The translations under genes were made by a program, and so were the position numbers. The notes under the pieces were generated by a model. The model did not search any database. It saw nothing but the letters and a program-made list of their open reading frames with translations, and was not told where the DNA came from. From NCBI RefSeq assembly GCF_003626645.1, contig NZ_RBAM01000001.1, positions 310,001-374,000 on the forward strand: DNA of 64,000 bases. The letters are read 5' to 3'. This DNA comes from Streptomyces klenkii (lineage in GTDB: Bacteria; Actinomycetota; Actinomycetes; Streptomycetales; Streptomycetaceae). This document shows, piece by piece, positions 42,158 to 49,594 of this stretch (position 1 is its first letter; every line of letters starts with the position of its first letter).

Positions 42158-44320
42158 TCAGGGAGTCGTGAGGACGACGAGTTGCCGGGTCGCCCGGGTC
42201 ATGGCGACGTAGCGGTCGACCGCTCCCTCGATGCCCTCGCCGAAGTTCTCCGGGTCGACGAGGACGACCAGGTCGAACTCGAGGCCCTTCGACAGCTCCG
42301 GGGTCAGGGACCGGACGCGGGGCGTCTCGCGGAAGGCGGGGTCGCCGATGACGCAGGCGGTCCCGTCCGGCTGCGAGGCGAGCCAGGTGTCGAGGATCGT
42401 GCTCAGATCCGCAGTGGATCCGTGCACGACGGGGATGCCGCTGCTGCGGATGGACGTCGGCACGTTGGCGTCCGGGAGCGCGGCGCGGATGACCGGCTCG
42501 GCTTGCGCCATGACCTCTTCCGGCGTCCGGTAGTTGATGGCCAGGGAGGCCAGGTTGATCCGGTCGAGCCCGATCCGCTCCAGCCGCTCCTGCCACGACT
42601 CCGTGAACCCGTGCCTGGCCTGGGCGCGGTCCCCGACGATGGTGAAGCTCCGGGACGGGCAGCGGAGCAGCAGCATCTGCCACTCCGCGTCGGTCAGCTC
42701 CTGGGCCTCGTCCACGACGACGTGCGCGAACGGGCCGGCGAGCAGGTCCGGTTCGGGGGTGGGCAGGGCGCTCTCGTCGACCAGGGCGGTCCGCAGGTCC
42801 TGTCCGTGCAGCATCGTCACGGCGCCCTCACCGTCGGGATCGGCGTCGAGGATGTTGTCGATGACGCCGGCCATGCGCTCGCGTTCGGCAGCGACGGTGG
42901 CCTTGTGCCGGCGCTTGCGCCGCGACGCCTCCGGGTCGCCGAGCCGCTGCCGTGCCGCGTCCAGGAACGGCAGGTCGGATATCGTCCAGGCCCGGGCATC
43001 CGCGCGCTGGAGCTTCCGCACGTCCTCGGGGGCGAGCCAGGGAGCGCACAGCCGCAGGTAGGCGGGCACGGTCCACAGGTCTCCCACGATGTCCGCCGCT
43101 TCGAGCAGCGGCCACGCGCGGTTGAAGGCGGTGAGCAGTTCCCTGTTCCGCCGCAGCGACTTGCCGAGCTGGTCGGGCGAGACGTCGCCCTCGTGCTCGG
43201 CCTCGTGCTTGTCCACCAGGATCTCGAGCAGTTCCTCCCAGACCTGCTCGCGCGCGTCGTTGTGCGGAGTGCCGGGTTCCGCCGCGTCGAACGCCGCGGC
43301 CCAGTCGTCGGCGGTCAGCCGGATGTCGGACCAGTGGGTCGTGACCGTCATCCCCTCGGCCGGCGGCTCCTCGTAGAACCTGACGGCCTTCTCGATCGCG
43401 TTCACCAGCTCCGCGGACGACTTCAGGAGGGCCACGTCCGGGTCGGCCTCGACCCCTGCCGCGGCTCCCTCGGCGACGAGGTCCCGCAGGATGCAGGTCT
43501 GCACGCCCTCCTCGCCGAGGCTGGGGAGGACGTCGGCGACGTAGGCGAGGTAGGGCCGGTGCGGGCCGACGAACAGCACGCCGCCCCGGCGGTGACCGAG
43601 GCGCGGGTCGGAGTAGAGGAGGTAGGCGGAGCGGTGCAGGGCGACGACGGTCTTCCCCGTACCCGGGCCGCCGTCGACGACGAGGGCGCCACGGGACCCC
43701 GCCCGGATGATGGCGTCCTGGTCGGCCTGGATGGTGCCGAGCACGTCGCGCATGCGAGGCGACCGGCTGCTGCCCAGGCTGGCGATGAACGCGGACTGGT
43801 CGTCGAGCGCCGCGTGCCCGGCGAACCCCTCCGAGGCGAACACCTCGTCCCAGTAGTCGCTGATCCGGCCTCGCGTCCAGCGGTACCTGCGGCGGCTCGC
43901 CAGGCCCATGGGGTTGGCGTGGGTGGCGCCGAAGAACGGCTCGGCCGCCGGGGAGCGCCAGTCGAGCAGCAGCCGGCGACCCGTGCTGTCCGTAAGGCCG
44001 AGCCGTCCCACGTACACCGGCTCGGAGCTGTCCGCGCCGACCATGTGCCCGAGGCACAGGTCCAGGCCGAAACGGCGCAGGGTGCGCAGGCGGGCGGTCA
44101 GCCGGTGGATCTCTATGTCCCGGTCCATCGCTTCCCGGCCCGCGCCGCCGGGCGCCCTGCGCAGGGCGTCGAGGTGGTCGGACAGCTCCGCGATCGCCTG
44201 CTCAAGGCTCTCCGCGATGGCGGTGAAGTGCTGCTCGTCGCCGGCGATCAGCGCCGGGTCGGCCTTGGGGGAAAGGCGGTCGGGAAGGTCAAAAACGCTG
44301 GTGGTGGTCAGCGGGTGCAC
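42158..44320 (-). CDS. HelD-like RNA polymerase-associated helicase-type ATPase
   Basis: A 720-residue superfamily 1 protein. GTG 44320 is chosen (cggag upstream) because the longer frame would begin inside a large hairpin. It has an N-terminal coiled coil (about 20-80), Walker A GGPGTGKTVVALHR near 217, Walker B VVVDEAQELTDAEW near 538 and a C-terminal motif near 695. This is the UvrD-like, nuclease-free layout of actinobacterial HelD proteins, which recycle stalled RNA polymerase; some (HelR) protect it from rifamycins. Its neighbours are a glycosyltransferase and a flavin monooxygenase, both known types of rifamycin inactivator, so the HelR role is plausible. Confidence 0.85.
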   Translation of the reverse strand: MHPLTTTSVFDLPDRLSPKADPALIAGDEQHFTAIAESLEQAIAELSDHLDALRRAPGGAGREAMDRDIEIHRLTARLRTLRRFGLDLCLGHMVGADSSEPVYVGRLGLTDSTGRRLLLDWRSPAAEPFFGATHANPMGLASRRRYRWTRGRISDYWDEVFASEGFAGHAALDDQSAFIASLGSSRSPRMRDVLGTIQADQDAIIRAGSRGALVVDGGPGTGKTVVALHRSAYLLYSDPRLGHRRGGVLFVGPHRPYLAYVADVLPSLGEEGVQTCILRDLVAEGAAAGVEADPDVALLKSSAELVNAIEKAVRFYEEPPAEGMTVTTHWSDIRLTADDWAAAFDAAEPGTPHNDAREQVWEELLEILVDKHEAEHEGDVSPDQLGKSLRRNRELLTAFNRAWPLLEAADIVGDLWTVPAYLRLCAPWLAPEDVRKLQRADARAWTISDLPFLDAARQRLGDPEASRRKRRHKATVAAERERMAGVIDNILDADPDGEGAVTMLHGQDLRTALVDESALPTPEPDLLAGPFAHVVVDEAQELTDAEWQMLLLRCPSRSFTIVGDRAQARHGFTESWQERLERIGLDRINLASLAINYRTPEEVMAQAEPVIRAALPDANVPTSIRSSGIPVVHGSTADLSTILDTWLASQPDGTACVIGDPAFRETPRVRSLTPELSKGLEFDLVVLVDPENFGEGIEGAVDRYVAMTRATRQLVVLTTP

Positions 44321-44381
44321 GGCATCGGCTCCGATCTGATGTCGCTCGCGACCATGTGAGCGCGCAGCGAGAAGCGTCCGG

Positions 44382-44467
44382 ACCGGCAGCGGGCGGCGCA
44401 CGGGGTGGCCACGTCGGACGGAACAAATCTCCGTCCGACGTGGACCCCGTGGCCGGCCGCTGCCGGT
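44382..44467. other. Long imperfect inverted repeat upstream of the HelD-like gene
   Basis: Nested arms pair around a 7-base loop (44423-44429): a perfect 14-bp stem CCACGTCGGACGGA (44409-44422 with 44430-44443), an 8-bp stem CACGGGGT, and an outer 10-bp stem CCGGCAGCGG (44383-44392 with 44457-44466). Total span about 86 bases. It is between the glycosyltransferase stop and the HelD-like start, on the same strand, so it could be a terminator or an attenuating leader. Confidence 0.7.
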
Positions 44468-44560
44468 ACAGGTCGCCAGGGTGATTGTGCAGGTTTTCGC
44501 GTTACGGGTCGGGTTCAGGGTCGTTCCGGGTCGCGTTCCGGCTCGGTGACCCTGTTCGGT

Positions 44561-45814
44561 TCACGCTGTCAGGGGCGCCTGTCCCCGGCCGGCCGTCCGG
44601 GGACGACTGATCGCGTCGAGCAGCAGCTTCGCGGCCACCGCCGCTCCGTCGGTGCGGATCGCGTCGGCCACGACGGCCGCTCGTGCGCGGGTCCCGCGGG
44701 CCAGGGCCGTCCCGAGCGCGGCCGACAAGGACTCGAAGGTCGGAGCCGGACCGTCGTGCGCCGCGCCGACGCCCAGCTCGGCGACCCGCCCGGCCCAGTA
44801 CGGCTGGTCCGTCGCCTGGGGCACCACGACCTGCGGCGCGCCCGCCCGCGCGGCCGCCATCGTGGTGCCCGCGCCGCCGTGATGCACGACGGCGGCCACC
44901 TTGCCGAACAGCGCCCGGTGGCTGACCTCGCCGACGAGGAAACAGTCGTCCTGGTCGTCGATCAGGTCCAGGTCGGCCCAGCCGCGGGCCACGACCGCGC
45001 GGCGGCCCTGCGCCCGGACCGCCTCGACGGCCACCTGCGCGACGTCCGCCGACGCGTGCATCGGCATGCTGCCGAAGCCCACGTACACCGGGGGCGTACC
45101 GGCGTCCAGGAACGCCACCAGCTCGTCCGGCAGCGGGCGCTCGTCGGGCAGGATCCACGCGCCGGTCTGGACGACATCGAGGCCCGGCGTCTCCCGCCAC
45201 GGGTCCAGGACCGGGTCCGTCGCCAGCCACGGCCGGCCGCCGACGACGTAGTCGCGCACGTCGTCCACCGGCGGCAGGCCGTGCGCGACCCGGTTGGTGT
45301 TGAGCGCCTCGCCGAACAGCGCGTTGATGCTCCGGGCGTCCAGGTCCCACAGCACGCGGTTGTCGGTCACCTCCGGCGGGAACGGCCGGCCCGGATACGC
45401 CAGCGGCGCGCGGTGCGGCGACGGCAGGGTGAGCTGCTGGAACGTTACGGACACGGAGGCGATGCCCAGCTTCTCGGCCACCGACAGCGCGCCGGCCGCG
45501 GCCGGCACCATTCCGGTCGCCACCACCGCGTCACACCCCTCGGCCGCCTCGGTGATCACCTCGAACTGGGCGGCGATCAACGCCGCCGCGCGCTGCGGCA
45601 GGGATGACGGCGCCGGCGCCGCCTTCGTCAGCTTGCGCGCCGACGGACCGACCGGCACCAGCGGCACGCCCACATCGGCCAACCGCTGCGCGAAGGCCTC
45701 GTCCGGCGGCGCGCACACCCGCACCTCCGCGCCGAGTGCCCGCAACTGCACCGCGAGAGCCACCAGCGGTTCGACGTCCCCACGCGACCCATACGTCGAC
45801 AACAACACGCGCAC
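44561..45814 (-). CDS. GT1-family (GT-B fold) glycosyltransferase
   Basis: A 417-residue protein. GTG 45814 (VRVLLSTYGSRGDVEPLVAL) is chosen because gggag lies upstream and homologues begin there. It has the N-terminal acceptor-domain pattern and the C-terminal nucleotide-sugar motif HHGGAGTTMAAARAGAPQVV near residue 312, as in the family that includes macrolide, glycopeptide and rifamycin glycosyltransferases. It would transfer a sugar from a nucleotide donor to a small aglycone in the cytosol. It is divergent from a flavin monooxygenase across a palindromic promoter, and no polyketide or peptide scaffold genes are nearby, so inactivation of a drug is more likely than biosynthesis. Confidence 0.88.
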   Translation of the reverse strand: MRVLLSTYGSRGDVEPLVALAVQLRALGAEVRVCAPPDEAFAQRLADVGVPLVPVGPSARKLTKAAPAPSSLPQRAAALIAAQFEVITEAAEGCDAVVATGMVPAAAGALSVAEKLGIASVSVTFQQLTLPSPHRAPLAYPGRPFPPEVTDNRVLWDLDARSINALFGEALNTNRVAHGLPPVDDVRDYVVGGRPWLATDPVLDPWRETPGLDVVQTGAWILPDERPLPDELVAFLDAGTPPVYVGFGSMPMHASADVAQVAVEAVRAQGRRAVVARGWADLDLIDDQDDCFLVGEVSHRALFGKVAAVVHHGGAGTTMAAARAGAPQVVVPQATDQPYWAGRVAELGVGAAHDGPAPTFESLSAALGTALARGTRARAAVVADAIRTDGAAVAAKLLLDAISRPRTAGRGQAPLTA

Positions 45815-45896
45815 TTTGTGACTCCCCGTTTCCGCAGGTTCCGGCCCTAGGCTTCCGCCCTGGGCGTGCCTAGGCGTGAGATTCTGCGGCACGAGG

Positions 45897-45931
45897 GGGG
45901 CCTTGCCGCAAGGCCCCTAGTGCGCTATAAG
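45897..45931 (+). promoter_or_regulatory. Palindromic promoter, possible rifamycin-associated element
   Basis: Perfect inverted repeat GGGGCCTTG-ccg-CAAGGCCCC (45897-45917). On the plus strand a -35 TTGCCG (45903-45908) lies inside it and a -10 TATAAG (45926-45931) follows with an ideal 17-base spacer, driving the monooxygenase. From memory, the rifamycin-associated element is a similar 19-bp inverted repeat of GGGGCTTG/CAAGCCCC type that overlaps promoters of rifamycin-resistance genes; the match is close but not exact. Confidence 0.65.
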
Positions 45932-46042
45932 TTAAGAGTGGCAAGGAGTGGGTAATCTCCTTGCCTTTGTTTTTTGTCTCGGCGAGGCCGTTCGGACCTG
46001 GGTCTCCCGCCAATCACCGGGCCGACCATACGGTCTATCGAT

Positions 46043-47161
46043 ATGAGACATCGCATCGCAGTGGTCGGGAGCGGCCCTGCCGGCCTTACCTTCGCCCGCG
46101 TCCTGCACCGTCACGACTACCCCGTCGCCGTCCTCGAACGCGATCCCGCCCCCGACGCCCGCCCCCCGGGCGGCACGCTGGACCTGCATGAAGGGATGGG
46201 CCAGCTCGCGCTGGACAAGGCGGGACTGCTGGCGGAGTTCCGGGCGCTGTCCCGTCCCGAGGGGCAGGCCATGCGCATCCTGGACACGGACGGGACCGTC
46301 CTGCGCGACTGGCAACCCCGTCCGGACGACCGGGCCAATCCTGAGATCGACCGCGGGCAACTCCGTGACCTGCTGCTCGGCCCTCTCGACGTCCAGTGGG
46401 GCCGGGGCGTGACGCGGGTGGTGCCGGGGACCCGGGACGGTGTGCTGGTCCATTTCGCGGACGGGCGACAGGAGACGTTCGACCTCGTGGTCGGCGCGGA
46501 CGGCGCCTGGTCCCGGGTCCGCCCGGCAGTCTCGCCGGTGGTGCCGCACTACAGCGGCGTCACCTCGATCGAGACCTCCCTCGACGACGTCGACACCCGC
46601 CACCCCGACCTCGCCCGGCTGATCGGCGACGGTTCCCTGGCCGTGTACGGCGTGAACCGAAGCCTCGTCGCCCAGCGCAACAGCGGCGGCCACGTGAAGG
46701 TGTACGCCAAATTCCGCGCCCCGCTGGACTGGCACACGCACCTGGACCTGGCCGACGCCGAGGCCGTGCGATCGAGTCTGCCGACCCTGTTCGACGGCTG
46801 GGCCGCTCCCGTCCTCGACCTCCTCCGCAACGGCACCGCTTTCGTCCACCGCCCCTTCCACGTCCTGCCCGTGTCCCATGCCTGGGCCCACGTCCCCGGG
46901 GTGACGCTCCTGGGCGACGCCGCCCATCTGATGCCCCCGCTGGGGGTGGGCGCGAACCTCGCGATGCTGGAAGGCGCCGAACTCGCCGAGTCCATCGCCA
47001 CCGGCCCCGGAGATCCGGACGGAGCCGTCCGCGCCTTCGAGGAACAGATGTGGGCGCGGGCCGGCAAGTGGGCGAAGATCACGGCGGCCGGTCTGGAACG
47101 CCTTGTGAGCCCGGATCCCGCCGAAGCCCTCGCCCTCTTCGACCAAGTCCAGCCGTCCTGA
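46043..47161 (+). CDS. TetX-like FAD-dependent monooxygenase
   Basis: A 372-residue class A flavoprotein starting at ATG 46043 (MRHRIAVVGSGPAGLTFARV). It has the dinucleotide-binding GSGPAG (9-14), a segment GGTLDLHEGMGQLALDKAGL that closely matches TetX-type tetracycline monooxygenases, the DG motif GADGAWSRVRP near 155 and GDAAHLMPPLGVGANLAM near 290. Length and lack of a thioredoxin-like tail fit TetX and not the longer rifampicin monooxygenase Rox. It hydroxylates an aromatic substrate with NADPH and oxygen. Its promoter palindrome and neighbours suggest antibiotic inactivation; the drug is uncertain. Confidence 0.88.
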   Translation: MRHRIAVVGSGPAGLTFARVLHRHDYPVAVLERDPAPDARPPGGTLDLHEGMGQLALDKAGLLAEFRALSRPEGQAMRILDTDGTVLRDWQPRPDDRANPEIDRGQLRDLLLGPLDVQWGRGVTRVVPGTRDGVLVHFADGRQETFDLVVGADGAWSRVRPAVSPVVPHYSGVTSIETSLDDVDTRHPDLARLIGDGSLAVYGVNRSLVAQRNSGGHVKVYAKFRAPLDWHTHLDLADAEAVRSSLPTLFDGWAAPVLDLLRNGTAFVHRPFHVLPVSHAWAHVPGVTLLGDAAHLMPPLGVGANLAMLEGAELAESIATGPGDPDGAVRAFEEQMWARAGKWAKITAAGLERLVSPDPAEALALFDQVQPS

Positions 47162-47219
47162 CCGCCGAGCGCGAGCGCGGATACCGGTGCCCGGCCCGGC
47201 GAGGAGGGATAATCAGGGG

Positions 47220-47723
47220 ATGGAGTCTCCCGTTCCCGTTACGCTTCCCGGTCCGGATTGGCCCGAGGGGCCGGACCTGCATCCGGTCTCCGACGTGGTG
47301 GATTACCTCACGGGGGAGTGGACCGTCGAGCGCACCCTCGTCGATCTGGGTGCCGGGCGCAGCGGGTCGTTCCGCGGCACGGCGGTGTTCGGGGCGGCCG
47401 GCGACGGCCGGGTGTCGCATACGGAGGAGGGCGAGCTGCGCTGGGACGGCGGCACGCCGGGCCGAGCGGGCCGCACGCTCGTGCTGCTCCCCGGGGCGGA
47501 CGGCACCTGCGAGGTCATGTTCGCCGACGGCCGCTTCTTCCACGACCTCGACCTGCGTACCGGCGGGTGGGCTGTCTGCCACCCCTGCGCGGCAGACCGC
47601 TACGAGGGAGCCTTCGCGGTCGTCTCCCGCGATGAGTGGCAGGTCCGCTGGCGCACGACCGGCCCGGCCAAGGACCACCTGCAACGCACGGTCTACCGGC
47701 GCGGGCCTGCCGCCGGGGCGTAA
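47220..47723 (+). CDS. DUF6314 family protein
   Basis: A 167-residue protein starting at ATG 47220 (MESPVPVTLPGPDWPEG), with gaggagg about 15 bases upstream. The pattern YLTGEWTVERTLVDLGAGRSGSF with FRGTAVF, then RFFHDLDLRTGGW and a C-terminal strand WQVRWRTTGPAKDH fits DUF6314, a small beta-barrel-like family of unknown function, possibly related to lipocalins. Alone between the monooxygenase and the HslV-like gene. Confidence 0.8.
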   Translation: MESPVPVTLPGPDWPEGPDLHPVSDVVDYLTGEWTVERTLVDLGAGRSGSFRGTAVFGAAGDGRVSHTEEGELRWDGGTPGRAGRTLVLLPGADGTCEVMFADGRFFHDLDLRTGGWAVCHPCAADRYEGAFAVVSRDEWQVRWRTTGPAKDHLQRTVYRRGPAAGA

Positions 47724-47823
47724 GCGGGCCCCGCTGCCTATCGGTCGGCCCTTCACCCCTGGCGGTTTCCGTACGTCTCTCCGGGCGAAGTATCGGAAGG
47801 GTGGTACGGCGGAGGGGGAGACC

Positions 47824-48372
47824 ATGACCGTGATCGTCGGGCTCGTACACAACGAGCGGGTGCACCTGGGCGGGGATTCGGCCGGTGTCTCCGGCCTCAG
47901 AGTCACCGTGCGCCGGGATCCGAAGATCTTCCGCAACGGCCCCTACGCCATGGGGTTCACCACCAGCTTCCGCATGGGCCAGCTGCTGCACCACGCGTTC
48001 AAGGCGCCGAAGCCCAAGGGCGACCTGGACCGGTTCATGGCCACCGTCTTCGTCGACAAGCTGCGCACCTGTCTGAAGGAAGGCGGCTGGGCGCGCAAGG
48101 ACTCCGAGCAGGAGGAGTCCGGGACGTTCCTCGTCGGCATACACGGCCGCCTGTTCGCCGTCTACGACGACTACCAGGTGGCCGAGCCCGCCGACGGATA
48201 CGCGGCCGTGGGGTGCGGGGACGAATTCGCGCTCGGCGCCCTGCACGCCACCGCGGGCCTGGACATCGCGCCCCGCAAGCGCCTGGCCCTGGCTCTCGCG
48301 GCCGCCGGCCACCACAGCGCCGGAGTCTGCGAGCCGTTCAACTACGTCACTGCACGAAAGAGCCCCTCATGA
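47824..48372 (+). CDS. Solitary HslV-like Ntn hydrolase (proteasome fold)
   Basis: A 182-residue protein starting at ATG 47824 behind gggggag. It reads MTVIVGLVHNERVHLGGDSAGVSG, with Thr2 as candidate N-terminal nucleophile and the strand-turn pattern of HslV/proteasome beta subunits; later YAAVGCGDEFALGALHATAG matches the conserved helix region. Such stand-alone HslV-like proteins occur in actinobacteria and have no HslU partner nearby. Activity is not certain because Lys33-type and Asp residues of HslV cannot be matched by eye. Convergent with the next gene. Confidence 0.8.
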   Translation: MTVIVGLVHNERVHLGGDSAGVSGLRVTVRRDPKIFRNGPYAMGFTTSFRMGQLLHHAFKAPKPKGDLDRFMATVFVDKLRTCLKEGGWARKDSEQEESGTFLVGIHGRLFAVYDDYQVAEPADGYAAVGCGDEFALGALHATAGLDIAPRKRLALALAAAGHHSAGVCEPFNYVTARKSPS

Positions 48373-48442
48373 CCGGGGAACCGTGTCCGGTCCCTTGGCC
48401 GCGGTGCCGTCGGCGATCCGCAGCACCGGATCGTCATCCGGT

Positions 48443-49147
48443 TCAGTCGGCGAAGCGATTGCGCGGGACATCGCAGATCAGGTAGGGGATGCGGGCTTCG
48501 CAGGCGTCGCAGGAGTGGGCGGTCCAGGAGTTCGTGGCGCCTTGTCCGTGCCAGGTCCGCATGTGGTCGGCGTCCGTGGCGCCGGCGCCGACGTAGACCA
48601 TCTCGCTCATGCGCAGGTAGTCGACGTTCTGCCATTTGAGGCCCATCTTGCCCAGGCCCACCAGGAGTTTGACGGCGGAGCACGGCCGGGTGACGCCCGC
48701 TATGCCGTCGCCCAGGTTCACCTTCTCGCCGCGGACGGTCAGCCACCCCTGGTTGTTCGCGGGAAGGGACGGGTTCACCTGTGTCCACTTCCCCGGGTGG
48801 TAGGTGATTCCGTCGAGGTGCTTGTCCTTGATCCACGGTTCCGGGGTGCGCCCGCTGGAGGCGACGAGGAAGTATTCGTGCTGATTGATCTTCGCCTCGA
48901 GCACGCCCATCATGAAGACGGCGGTCGGATCGCCGACGAGGCTCTTGTCCTTCCGCAGATTGGCGCCGATCTGCCCGACGACGCTGCGCAAATCCTCGCT
49001 GTCGGTCACTTCCGGAATGCCGTGGAGCAGCTTCCCCTTGTCTTTCTTGTTCCGGGCGTAGTGGCACCTCGGGCAGGTGTCTGAGGCACGGCCACCGTGC
49101 CGAAGATTGATGTCCCCACCCTTATTGCGGCGCTTGGTGTCCGGCAT
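48443..49147 (-). CDS. Hypothetical protein with two zinc-type cysteine pairs
   Basis: A 234-residue protein starting at ATG 49147, with ggaagg eight bases before (a longer start is less likely). The N-terminus is basic (MPDTKRRNKGGDINLRHGGR) with CPRC (25, 28); the C-terminus has SCDACEARIPYLICD. Between them are TRPCSAVKLLVGL and HMRTWHGQG, giving extra Cys and His. The layout of a Cys-containing helix start after a strand recalls cytidine-deaminase-like folds, but the key HxE motif is not evident. Function unknown; a nucleic-acid or metal-binding role is a guess. Confidence 0.7.
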   Translation of the reverse strand: MPDTKRRNKGGDINLRHGGRASDTCPRCHYARNKKDKGKLLHGIPEVTDSEDLRSVVGQIGANLRKDKSLVGDPTAVFMMGVLEAKINQHEYFLVASSGRTPEPWIKDKHLDGITYHPGKWTQVNPSLPANNQGWLTVRGEKVNLGDGIAGVTRPCSAVKLLVGLGKMGLKWQNVDYLRMSEMVYVGAGATDADHMRTWHGQGATNSWTAHSCDACEARIPYLICDVPRNRFAD

Positions 49148-49594
49148 GCTCGGCCTTCCGTCAATTGTCCGTGGCGCGGGGAAAGTAGCACGTGAGAGCC
49201 CTGCCGCCGGCCTCTTGTGAGGAGCCATCGGCCAGTTCTGGACGTCGTCGCGTCATGTCGCGTCGGAGGGTCGTCACCCTGTGGGATCAGGTGTCCGGCC
49301 CGAATTCGGCCCTCCCGGTCCCGGACTTACCGCAGGTCACGGCCGGTTCGAGGGGGATGATTAAGGCGGAATCCTCAATGTTCCAGCAAAACAGTCAAAA
49401 GAGTGATTCAGTGCGGAAGTTGACGAATGTGCCGCGGCTCCCGGTCCCTCACCTGGCCTGATCACCGCTGGTCGGGCCTCCGCCGCTGATAGCGTGCGCC
49501 CGAATTCCATGTACACATTCATGTCCACATTCACGTCCACACACTTATGGCGGACCGTGCCCGGCGCGGCCACTCGATCAGGAGGGAATGCGTT
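49148..49594. other. Intergenic region upstream of the DUF6603 cassette
   Basis: A 447-base gap. About 49358-49430 is markedly A+T-richer than the surroundings (aatcctcaatgttccagcaa and following), which is where a promoter or an old insertion would lie. The 12-bp repeat near the end is given separately. No gene is supported. Confidence 0.55.
49510..49545. repeat. 12-bp tandem repeat before the DUF6603 operon
   Basis: Three successive 12-mers: tgtacacattca, tgtccacattca, cgtccacacact (49510-49545). They end 50 bases before the first gene of the cassette and may be a regulator-binding array or slippage product. Confidence 0.55.
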
